From NCBI GenBank assembly GCA_035947555.1, contig DASZJZ010000088.1:1-34946 (forward strand): a DNA stretch of 34,946 nt, written 5' to 3'. Below the pieces are notes generated by a model. It searched no databases and had not been told where the DNA came from. It saw only the letters and a program-made list of their open reading frames with translations. The position numbers were made by a program, and so were the translations under genes. Positions 1 through 6,793 of this stretch are shown in pieces. The stretch is from JACVRW01 sp035947555. GTDB lineage: Bacteria; Actinomycetota; Thermoleophilia; Solirubrobacterales; Thermoleophilaceae. Numbering within the stretch: position 1 is the first letter of the stretch; each line of letters starts with the position of its first letter.

Positions 1-483
1 GACGAGCTGGGTGAGCGGATGCGCGAGGCGGGCGGGGAGTTCGGCACCACCACCGGGCGGCCGCGCCGCTGCGGCTGGATCGACCTCGTTGCGCTCCGGT
101 ATGCCGCCCGTCTCAACACGCTCACCGGCCTCGTGGTCACCAAGCTCGACGTCCTGACCGGGATCGACCCGATCGGCGTAGCCGTGCGCTACCTCGGGCC
201 GGAGGGCGCGCGCTTCGACGAGTTCCCCTACCACCAGTCGATCCTCCACCGCGCGACCGCAGATATCGAGGAGCTGCCGGGCTGGCACGAGAACATCACG
301 CAGGCGCGCAGCCTGGACGACCTGCCGCAGGCGGCCCGCGACTATCTCGACTACATCGCCGACTTCGTCGGCGTGCCCGTCGTGCTCGTGGGCGTGGGAC
401 CGGGGCGCGATCAGGTCATCTGGACCGGCGCCGCGCCGCAGTACGAGCCGGGCTCCGAGGGCGAGCCGGCCGCGGCCGCCTGA
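1..483 (+). CDS. purA: Adenylosuccinate synthetase, C-terminal part (5' end outside window)
   Basis: PurA joins IMP and aspartate using GTP to make adenylosuccinate, the first committed step to AMP, in the cytosol. The frame is open from base 1, so this is the last 160 residues of a protein that normally has about 430. Recognisable family segments are GEFGTTTGRPRRCGW, the L-x-K-L-D-V-L-T block that contacts the IMP base, and a C-terminal G-V-G-P-G-R-D-Q segment corresponding to the SxGPxR nucleotide-binding end. A short Ala/Glu-rich tail (GSEGEPAAAA) follows the conserved domain. The family is highly conserved, so the identification is firm; the start and the catalytic N-terminal P-loop cannot be judged here. 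Confidence 0.97.
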   Translation, partial: DELGERMREAGGEFGTTTGRPRRCGWIDLVALRYAARLNTLTGLVVTKLDVLTGIDPIGVAVRYLGPEGARFDEFPYHQSILHRATADIEELPGWHENITQARSLDDLPQAARDYLDYIADFVGVPVVLVGVGPGRDQVIWTGAAPQYEPGSEGEPAAAA

Positions 484-512
484 GCGGCGCCCGCCGGGCG
501 GTCCGCTACCGC

Positions 513-674
513 GTGGCGCCGGGCGAGCGAGAGGCGCTCCGCTTCCGGCTGAGGCGAGCCCGCCTCCGCACGCTGCGCCGGGAGGGCATGCTGACCCTGA
601 CCGGACGCGCCCGCAACCGTGACCGCGCCGAGGGCACGGTGACCGCGATCAGCTTCACGGTCGCCCGCCGCTAG
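513..674 (+). CDS. Possible small basic ORF downstream of purA (hypothetical)
   Basis: A 53-residue open frame could begin at GTG 513 and end at TAG 672-674. The product is very basic, with Arg at roughly one residue in four, and ends in a strand-like segment (EGTVTAISFTVARR). It fills the gap between purA and the convergent patatin gene, ending 3 bases from that gene's stop. No family is recognised, there is no clear ribosome-binding site, and in 70% GC DNA such short frames arise by chance. It may equally be untranslated 3' DNA. Confidence 0.25.
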   Translation: MAPGEREALRFRLRRARLRTLRREGMLTLTGRARNRDRAEGTVTAISFTVARR

Positions 675-677
675 CCG

Positions 678-3353
678 TCAGCCGCCGACGCGCGACTCTG
701 GCCGCGCTTCACGATCCTCCGCCGCCCGCCGCCAGCGACCTCGCCCGGACGCCGGCCCCGCTTCACGACCATCGCCGTCGGGCGGAACCCTGCCGGCGCG
801 CAGGTAGAAGCGGTCGAGGAAGAGCCTCGACGCCGTCGCCAGCGGGGAGAGCAGGAGCAGCACGATGCCGATCCCGGCCCGCGCAGCGGCGTCTCCCATG
901 CGCTCGCGGCCCAAGGCCCAGTGCGACAACGTCCCCGCGGCGAAGAGCCCGAGGAGGCCAACCAGGACCCACCGCACGACATCCCAGCCAGCGAGGTACA
1001 AGCTCGCCGCCACCACCGCGACGAAGGCGATCAGCGTCGCGGCCGTCGCCACCTTCCCGGCTCGGGACAGCTGCCACGCCTTGAGCCACTTCCTCTCGCC
1101 CGTGCGGAGAATGCGAAGCAGCTTGTCCTCGCTGGGGCCGCCGCACATCGCGGGGATGACCGACCGGAACTTCCAGTCATGCTCGTGCGGCTCCGGCTCA
1201 GCGCCGGGCAGCTCGCGCTGGAAGTCGCGGCGGGCCATCAGGTATCCGCCCGCCATCAGCGCGTACGCCTCCGCCTCGGAGAATGAGTCGAGGTCGGTGC
1301 GGATGGCCGCGAGCGCGCGCTGCACATCCTCGCTGACCTCGCCGGGCAGAGCGCCTTGGGTGGGAAGCGCGTCCACCTCGCCCTCCCACGGGTCGTCGCA
1401 CGGGTCCCAGTCGATCGGCTTCGCGGTCAGCCCCTTTCGCAGGTGCACGAATACGAGGCCGCGCAGCGCCGACGCGCTGCGCCGCACCGCCAGCTCGCGG
1501 TACTGCGCCTCGCGGACCCGCGCGCCCTGCACGCCGCTCGACCGGAGCGCCACGTCGAGCGGGTCGCCGCCCGGACGGTCCACTGCGTCGAGCTGGCCGC
1601 TCGCGTCGCTGACCACGACGAGCGAGCAGTCCTGCTCGATGAGGCTGGCCGTGCCCTGGTTGTCGTGCACGCCGCCGTCGACGAGCGCCAGCGTCCGGTC
1701 CGGGTAAACGCCGCGCATCACCAGCGGCTCGAACACTCCCGGCACGCAGGCCGACGCGGCCACCGCGTGCCCGAGCCGCACCTCCCGGTGCCCCGGCGGC
1801 GCCTGCCAGTAGTACATCCGCCGCAGCCGCTCGTTCACGTCCACGTCGTTCTCGATGGCGGGCGGGGGCTCCCCCATCCAGGTGGCGGTGAACTGCCAGT
1901 TGCGCCCCGTGTTGAGCGTCGTCGCGTTGAGCACGAGGACCGGCACCTTGTTCCTCCGCCGCCAGTTCTCCCGCTTGGGATTGAATCCCTGGACCGCCGA
2001 CTCCCGCGGGGTGACCAGCAGGTCGTCCATGTGACGCCACGATCCGTTCGCCGGCTTCGGGTAGAGGTGCTTCTCGTACAGGTCGCCCGCCTTGGATGTG
2101 CGGGTGTAGCCCGGGTCGAAGATCGAGCGCAGGTTGCACCAGGCGTTGGCGAACGCGCGCAGACGGATGTTGGCCGTCACGCGGTCGGTGAAGTCGTCGA
2201 CCAGCGACTCGACGATCCGCAGGTAGTCCTCCCTGGTGACATCGCGGTCGCTCTTCTGCTCGAGCACCTCCTGCAGGGCGAGGTAGTAATGGGCGCCCAG
2301 GATCGAGCCGCCCGAGACGCACGAGAGCACCTCGACGTGGCGCAGGAAGTCGCGCTCGGCCAGGTGGGCCAGGACGCCGATGTGGAAGAACGACGCGCGG
2401 AAGCCCCCGCCCGACAGGGCCAGCCCGACCTTGCCGAGGTCGGACCCTGACCACGCCGCCTCGACCTCCTCCTCGCTCAGCAGGCCGAGCACGACTTGGC
2501 CGGCGTCGTGAGCGGCGAACTCCTTGAAGGTCGCGCCGGTCGGCCCGTGCAGGCGCGCGAGCGCGCCGATCTGCCGCACCGTGGTCTGGCGGTCCTGCGG
2601 ACGGACCCCCTCTAGACGCGAGGCGGACTCGAGCCAGCGGCGAGCCTGCTCCCAGTGCCGCAGCCCGAGGTGGGCCTCGGCGATCGTGACGAGCAGCCAC
2701 CAGTCTTTGCGGGTTCGCTCGTCCTCCGGACGCACGAGCGGCTCGAGGCGCGCGATCAGGTCCCGCCGGATCTCGTCCGCCGCCCGCTCGAGGTCATCCC
2801 CGGCGGAGGCGCCCGCCCCGGCGGTCTCCGCGGCCCTGCGCTCCATGTCGGCGAGCAGGTCGAGCACGAAGGCGGCGTTGATGCCCGTGTAGCCCTGGTC
2901 GCCCTCCGGCCCCTGCTCATAGCCGCGTCGGTAGTACGCGAGCGAGCGCTGCAGGCTGGCCTGGCTGCCGTCGATCTCCCAGCGCCGCTTGTGGATGCCG
3001 CCGGCGATGCCGAGCGTCTCCTGACAGTTCGTCTGGGCAAGCGGCCTCGCGTCGGGCTCGCCGTCGATCTCGTCGAGGATCTCGAGGGCCCGCCGAAGCC
3101 GCAGTGCGGCGGGCACGTCGGTGTCCCTGTACGTGCAGACCGCGTGCTGGTGCCGGGCCTCGCTCCGGTGCTCCGGGCTCAGATCTCGCTTTCGAGCGCG
3201 CGCATAGAGGCGCCGCGCGACCGTGAAGTCGTCGGCGGCCTGCGCGACCCGCGCCAGCTCGAACAGCTCGTCGCCGGGCATCGACGACCAGTTCCGCAGG
3301 GCGTCACCCGCCGATTCCAGGTCGCGCTGGGGGGCCTCGCTGACCAAACTCAT
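678..3353 (-). CDS. TPR-patatin phospholipase-like protein with C-terminal membrane helices
   Basis: 891 residues, predicted acyl hydrolase acting on membrane lipids. Residues about 15-290 are helical and TPR-like. The patatin domain spans about 308-640: oxyanion-hole SGGGFRAS (314-321), nucleophile Ser347 in SCVSGGS, and catalytic Asp559 in LVDGGVHDNQG. Near the C-terminus are two or three hydrophobic segments (about 768-790, 793-813, 824-840), then a basic tail. The ATG at 3353 is preferred; an in-frame TTG at 3368 would add five residues, and neither start has a strong Shine-Dalgarno. It lies 39 bases downstream of the decarboxylase on the same strand, so co-transcription is likely. The combination of TPR-like N-terminus, patatin core and membrane tail suggests a membrane-attached lipase controlled by protein contacts. 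The substrate is unknown. Confidence 0.85.
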   Translation of the reverse strand: MSLVSEAPQRDLESAGDALRNWSSMPGDELFELARVAQAADDFTVARRLYARARKRDLSPEHRSEARHQHAVCTYRDTDVPAALRLRRALEILDEIDGEPDARPLAQTNCQETLGIAGGIHKRRWEIDGSQASLQRSLAYYRRGYEQGPEGDQGYTGINAAFVLDLLADMERRAAETAGAGASAGDDLERAADEIRRDLIARLEPLVRPEDERTRKDWWLLVTIAEAHLGLRHWEQARRWLESASRLEGVRPQDRQTTVRQIGALARLHGPTGATFKEFAAHDAGQVVLGLLSEEEVEAAWSGSDLGKVGLALSGGGFRASFFHIGVLAHLAERDFLRHVEVLSCVSGGSILGAHYYLALQEVLEQKSDRDVTREDYLRIVESLVDDFTDRVTANIRLRAFANAWCNLRSIFDPGYTRTSKAGDLYEKHLYPKPANGSWRHMDDLLVTPRESAVQGFNPKRENWRRRNKVPVLVLNATTLNTGRNWQFTATWMGEPPPAIENDVDVNERLRRMYYWQAPPGHREVRLGHAVAASACVPGVFEPLVMRGVYPDRTLALVDGGVHDNQGTASLIEQDCSLVVVSDASGQLDAVDRPGGDPLDVALRSSGVQGARVREAQYRELAVRRSASALRGLVFVHLRKGLTAKPIDWDPCDDPWEGEVDALPTQGALPGEVSEDVQRALAAIRTDLDSFSEAEAYALMAGGYLMARRDFQRELPGAEPEPHEHDWKFRSVIPAMCGGPSEDKLLRILRTGERKWLKAWQLSRAGKVATAATLIAFVAVVAASLYLAGWDVVRWVLVGLLGLFAAGTLSHWALGRERMGDAAARAGIGIVLLLLSPLATASRLFLDRFYLRAGRVPPDGDGREAGPASGRGRWRRAAEDREARPESRVGG

Positions 3354-3392
3354 CCGCTCGTGCCGCAAGCTATCCGAGCGGCGGGGGGAGGA

Positions 3393-4856
3393 TCAACCGC
3401 CGGCGGCGACCAGCGTACGAGCCGTCGCGACGACCTCGGCGACGAGGGTGGCGAGGTGCTCTGAGCCTGTGTCAGGGTGCAGGATGCACGCGCGCAGCGT
3501 CTCGCGGCCGTCGAAGACGGTGCCGGTGACGAAGGCGCGGCCTCGCGCCTGAACCGCCTCCGGCAGGGCGCGGTTGAGCTCGTCCAGCCTGGCGGGCGGA
3601 CAGCCCGTCGGGCGGGCGCGGAAGGCGACGATTGAGGTCTCGGGCGCTGCGGCCAGCTCCAGCTCGGGTTCGCGCTCGACCAGCGCCGCCAGCTCTCGGG
3701 CAAGTGCGTTGGCGCGCGCCACCTGGGCGGCGATGCCGGCGCGCCCGCGCGCGGCGATGGTCGCCCACGTCTTGAGGGCGCGGAAGGGTCTCGTCTGCTC
3801 GAGCCCGTATTCGGCGAACGTCCCGACCGGCGCGTCGGCGTCCTGGCGCAGGTAAGGCGGGATGAGGCTGAACGCATCGCGCAGATCGTCGGCGCGCTGC
3901 ACGAGCGCGCAGCCGGCGTCGACGGGAACGCCGAGCCACTTGTGCGGGTCGAGAACCAGCGAGTCGGCCCGATCCATGCCGCGGTAGCGGGCCGCGATCG
4001 CCGGGTCGAGCACGCCGAAAGCGCCGTAGGCGCCGTCGACGTGGAACCAAAGCTCCTCCGAGGTCGCGACGTCGGCGAGCGCGTCGAGCGGATCGATCGC
4101 GCCTGCGTTGACGGTGCCGGCCGAGCCGACGAGCAGCGCCGGCAGGGCGCCGCTCGCACGATCGGCGGCGATCGACGCGCGCAGCGCGGTCACTTCGAGC
4201 CGGCCTCCCTCCAAGGGCACCTCGCGCATCGCCCTGCTCCCGAGGCCGAGCAGCTCCAGGCCGCGCCGAACGCAGCTGTGCGCCTCGGACGGCACGTACG
4301 CCGTCAGCTGTGGGGCTCCGGCGAGGCCGTCGCGACGGACGTCATGGCCGGCCGCCGCCAGCGCGCGACTGCGAGCGGCCGCGAAGCAGACGATCGTCGC
4401 GGCCGACCCGCCGCTGGTGAGCAGGCCCGCGCCCGGCGCGTGCGGGAAGCCCACGAGCTCGGCCAGCCAGCGCACCACGGCTCGCTCGAGGTGGACGTCG
4501 GCGTGATCGCCAGAGACGACGCTCGGGTTCATCGCGGCCGCCGCCAGCGAAGCCATGATCCCAGCGGGGGAAGGCGGCGGGTTGACCCAGCCGAAGAAGG
4601 CCGGGTGGCCGTTGCCCATCGCGTGCGGCAGGACATCGCGCAACGTGGTCGCGACCAGCTCGTCCGGCGCCGTCGGGTGCTCCGGCAGCGGCAGGCCGAG
4701 CAGTTGTTCGCGCAGTGCGTCAGGGAGCGGCTGCCACACCGGCCGTGAGGGCAGCGCGGCGAGGTGGTCGGTGACGCCGTCCACAAGCGCGTGTGCGGCA
4801 CCGCGGAACGCCGGCAGCTCGTCCCCGCGCCCCGCGCTCGGGTCCGCTTCGTTCAC
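3393..4856 (-). CDS. PLP-dependent group II amino-acid decarboxylase
   Basis: About 487 residues, fold type I decarboxylase of the aromatic-L-amino-acid/glutamate/histidine group. Using the GTG at 4856: the LLTSGGSAAT phosphate-binding block lies at about 145-154, HVDGAYG with the PLP-pyridine Asp at about 274, and DPHKW with the Schiff-base Lys at about 306. The early HPAFFGWVNPPPS segment is the family's substrate-side motif. Sequence alone does not identify the substrate; an aromatic amino acid is likely, glutamate less so. The frame stays open to a TTG at 4892, but the extra 12 residues (MKLSHSASYACA) are low in family resemblance and overlap the inverted repeats upstream. It is first in a two-gene run with the patatin gene. 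Confidence 0.9.
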   Translation of the reverse strand: MNEADPSAGRGDELPAFRGAAHALVDGVTDHLAALPSRPVWQPLPDALREQLLGLPLPEHPTAPDELVATTLRDVLPHAMGNGHPAFFGWVNPPPSPAGIMASLAAAAMNPSVVSGDHADVHLERAVVRWLAELVGFPHAPGAGLLTSGGSAATIVCFAAARSRALAAAGHDVRRDGLAGAPQLTAYVPSEAHSCVRRGLELLGLGSRAMREVPLEGGRLEVTALRASIAADRASGALPALLVGSAGTVNAGAIDPLDALADVATSEELWFHVDGAYGAFGVLDPAIAARYRGMDRADSLVLDPHKWLGVPVDAGCALVQRADDLRDAFSLIPPYLRQDADAPVGTFAEYGLEQTRPFRALKTWATIAARGRAGIAAQVARANALARELAALVEREPELELAAAPETSIVAFRARPTGCPPARLDELNRALPEAVQARGRAFVTGTVFDGRETLRACILHPDTGSEHLATLVAEVVATARTLVAAGG

Positions 4857-4870
4857 AGCGCAAGCATAAG

Positions 4871-4921
4871 AAGCTGAGTGGGACAGCTTCAAAAAGCTGA
4901 AATGGGGGCTTTTTCGACCCC
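4871..4921. promoter_or_regulatory. Nested inverted repeats upstream of the decarboxylase gene
   Basis: Four overlapping inverted repeats lie just upstream of the decarboxylase start: AAGCTG/CAGCTT (4871-4889), AGCTT/AAGCT (4885-4898), AAAAAGC/GCTTTTT (4891-4914), and a G5/C5 hairpin over about 4904-4921. This AT-rich patch stands out from the surrounding GC-rich DNA. Repeated AGCTT half-sites suggest an operator for a dimeric regulator. The AAAAAGC/GCTTTTT pair could alternatively be a weak terminator or attenuator. No known regulator consensus was recognised. Confidence 0.4.
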
Positions 4922-5125
4922 CGTATGCACAGCTGCCCGGGTCCTAATGTACAGGCGCGAGCATTCCCTTCGGTTTGGAGGGGCATTTACCCGCCCGTGA
5001 CGCGAAATCCATGGAACGGGCTTCCATTAGCGGCCAGGTAGCGGTCGTGCAGGCCATAGCGTGCGCATCCGTCTCTCTCGCGGCAAGCCACTGGTCGACC
5101 TGGTAGATGGCCCCATCCGACTCGA

Positions 5126-6034
5126 GTGGGAACGTGTGTTCTACTCGTGAGAGCCTTCAGCCGGTCACAAGCACTCCGTGTGAACGACGCTGCCCAGCTC
5201 CGGCTTGCTTGGCTCGTGGGGTTGCTAGAGGCCGAGGGAACGTTCCTCCAGCCGATACCGTCGGAGCCGCGATTTCCGATCGTCGCGTGCCAGATGACGG
5301 ACCTCGATGTAGTCCAACAGGTTGCGTCGCTGTTCGGGACCACGGTCACCAGGATTCCCAGAGAGGGTCGTCGGAATGTGTTCGCAACGAGGCTCAAGGG
5401 GTCTCGTGCCGTGCTCTTGATGCGAGACCTCGCGCCGTTGATGAGCGAGCGTCGAGCACGGGCGATTACGGCGGCTCTGGATGCCCACGCTGCGCCGCAC
5501 CGCAAGCTCGATTTCGCCGCCGCGGAAAGGATCAGAGATCTCCATGCCCAGGGGGTTTCGGTGTCGCGGATCGGCAGGACCTACGGCGTGGCGCGGGCCA
5601 CCGTCCGTCAGATCCTCGAGCGGTCCATCTACAGCGCTCCCGTCGTCATCCCGTGGCGTCGTCCAGACGGTGACGCCGGGTTGGTCTTCGACATGCCTCG
5701 ACAGATGTCGCTGCCGGAGTTCTACTGGCTCGCAGGGTGGCTCGAGGGAGAAGGGAGCTTCCTGGGACCGCCGCCGTCCGATCCGCACCGCCCGCGCATC
5801 ATCGCGAGGACGCAGGATGCCGACGTCGCGGAGGAAGTGGGGCGCTTGCTTGCGGTTACGCCCCTGTTCTCACACGACGCGCGCGAACGCGAGCGAGGTT
5901 GGTCCCCGAGCTGGCGGTTGCTCAGGCGGGGCCGGACCGCGGCGTTACTGATGAAGGCCCTGCACCCGCTTATGGGATCACGACGTCGGTCACAGATCGA
6001 GTCGGCGCTGGCGGCTACGAGCCGGGCCCCATAA
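5126..6034 (+). CDS. Two-repeat LAGLIDADG homing endonuclease with an internal helix-turn-helix
   Basis: 302 residues from GTG 5126; GTG 5147 or 5180 are alternatives, none with a clear ribosome-binding site. Two LAGLIDADG helices are visible, WLVGLLEAEGTF (29-40) and WLAGWLEGEGSF (201-212), each with the acidic residue expected for metal binding. Each half ends in a matching block, LLMRDLAPLMSERR (97-110) and LLMKALHPLMGSRR (274-287), so this is a monomeric two-repeat enzyme. Between the halves, residues about 129-170 form a resolvase-like HTH (LHAQGVSVSRIGRTYGVARA). It is free-standing: no intein splice motifs were found and no group I intron core was recognised. It likely cuts a long DNA site. 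It lies next to the 3' end of ssrA. Activity is untested. Confidence 0.85.
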   Translation: MGTCVLLVRAFSRSQALRVNDAAQLRLAWLVGLLEAEGTFLQPIPSEPRFPIVACQMTDLDVVQQVASLFGTTVTRIPREGRRNVFATRLKGSRAVLLMRDLAPLMSERRARAITAALDAHAAPHRKLDFAAAERIRDLHAQGVSVSRIGRTYGVARATVRQILERSIYSAPVVIPWRRPDGDAGLVFDMPRQMSLPEFYWLAGWLEGEGSFLGPPPSDPHRPRIIARTQDADVAEEVGRLLAVTPLFSHDARERERGWSPSWRLLRRGRTAALLMKALHPLMGSRRRSQIESALAATSRAP

Positions 6035-6043
6035 CCCATCGAA

Positions 6044-6066
6044 CCCTCGTCGACCCGAATCGAGGG
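6044..6066 (+). terminator. Hairpin just after the homing endonuclease gene
   Basis: CCCTCG (6044-6049) pairs with CGAGGG (6061-6066) across an 11-base loop, starting 10 bases after the stop codon. There is no U-tract, as is common in GC-rich actinobacteria. The remaining DNA to the ssrA 3' end (6067-6233) shows no gene, tRNA or convincing intron core. Confidence 0.35.
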
Positions 6067-6233
6067 CGCCCTGATCAAGTGGGGGCAAGGACCCCGCTAG
6101 AGCCGGACGATACCCGCGGAAAGGCGCTACAGGAGCGGCCATCCCAGGGGCAGGGCGAAGCCGTACAAAGCGCCGGCCAGCCCGCGGATTTCGGCCCTGA
6201 AACGACTTAGATCCCATTCCCGCGACCTAGGTA

Positions 6234-6254
6234 GACCAGTTCGTACAACTTGTC
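6234..6254 (-). terminator. Hairpin immediately downstream of the tmRNA 3' end
   Basis: On the minus strand GACAAGTT and AACTGGTC pair across a GTACG loop with a single A-G mismatch. It begins 6 bases beyond the inferred mature tmRNA 3' end, the position expected for a terminator or a 3'-processing signal. No U-run follows. Confidence 0.4.
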
Positions 6255-6259
6255 CTTAG

Positions 6260-6643
6260 TGGAGGCGGCGGGGATTGCACCCGCGTCCGCGGAACATCCT
6301 CCCGATGCTTGCTACGAGCGTTCCCGCGGAGTCTGATCTCGGTCGCCGGGTCGGTCGATCCGCGGGGTACGTTCCCGGCGCCATACCCTCCTGATGGTGT
6401 CCCCCGGCGGCCGAGGATCCTGCCGTCGGGGTGAGCCCGCTAGTTGAAGCCGCTACCCGGGCCGCGGGCCGCCCGGAGCGACTCCTCACCTAATTAAGCG
6501 GCGAGGAGACCCTTGTGTGGGTCAGTGCTGTTCGCACGTATTGGTTCCGGGAGAGTTTTACGAGGCCAACCCGGAGTCCTCGGCTCGCTACACCGGGACG
6601 ATCACGCTCCACGTCGAAGCTGATTCGCCCCCGTTATGCCCCC
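6260..6643 (-). ncRNA. ssrA: Transfer-messenger RNA (tmRNA)
   Basis: tmRNA frees stalled ribosomes with SmpB by acting first as alanyl-tRNA and then as a short mRNA for a degradation tag. The 5' strand GGGGGC (6643-6638) pairs with the 3' strand GCCTCC and leaves a G3-U70 wobble, the alanine identity signal. The T-arm has GCGGG/CCCGC around loop TGCAATC, and a conserved TTCGAC stretch lies near the 5' end. The tag frame (6535 to 6494) reads ANSTDPHKGLLAA then TAA; the LLAA end is typical of tags read by ClpXP/FtsH-type proteases. The A at 6260 is the discriminator and CCA is not encoded. The gene is one-piece, about 384 nt, with no intron or permutation. smpB lies 3.3 kb away. Confidence 0.95.
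6494..6535 (-). other. ssrA: tmRNA tag-peptide reading frame
   Basis: Within ssrA, thirteen codons starting at resume codon GCG (6535-6533) encode ANSTDPHKGLLAA and end at TAA (6496-6494). Opening ANS and closing LAA match the general form of bacterial tags. The D-P-H-K centre is this organism's own variant. Confidence 0.92.
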
Positions 6644-6670
6644 TAGATTCTAGCGGCGGCAGTGCACGAG

Positions 6671-6691
6671 GCGGCGGGCTCGGCCCGCCGC
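6671..6691. repeat. Perfect 9-bp hairpin between ssrA and the PspC operon
   Basis: GCGGCGGGC and GCCCGCCGC form an uninterrupted 9-bp stem with a TCG loop between two divergent transcription units. It lies about 28 bases upstream of the tmRNA 5' end. Between them the minus strand carries TAGAAT (6648-6653), a plausible -10 for ssrA, although it is closer to the mature 5' end than usual. The hairpin may insulate the two units or bind a regulator. Confidence 0.4.
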
Positions 6692-6779
6692 GGAGTGATG
6701 CTATCCCGTAGGGGCGATTCCCAATTGGCGGGAGAGCGCCCTCGCGGCACTCTCGATGGCGACACCGATCACGCCATCC

Positions 6780-6784
6780 GGAGG
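6780..6784 (+). promoter_or_regulatory. Shine-Dalgarno fixing the PspC/LiaF-like start
   Basis: GGAGG ends nine bases before ATG 6794. It decides against the in-frame upstream start at 6662, which would run translation through the hairpin and the ssrA promoter area. Confidence 0.7.
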
Positions 6785-6793
6785 ACTCGAAAA

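Noticed and set aside
4974..5005. A possible attL copy of the ssrA 3' end (TGGAGG ... CCCGCC).
   Set aside because: The match is short and gapped, about what is expected in GC-rich DNA.
5990..6217. A 75-residue minus-strand ORF between the endonuclease and ssrA.
   Set aside because: Low complexity, no ribosome-binding site and no recognisable motif.
4987..6260. A group I intron or intein hosting the homing endonuclease.
   Set aside because: No core pairing motifs or splice-junction residues were recognised, and ssrA is complete without an insert.
6662..6793. A longer N-terminus for the PspC/LiaF-like protein.
   Set aside because: The GGAGG nine bases before ATG 6794, and the hairpin and ssrA promoter in the extra region, favour the shorter form.
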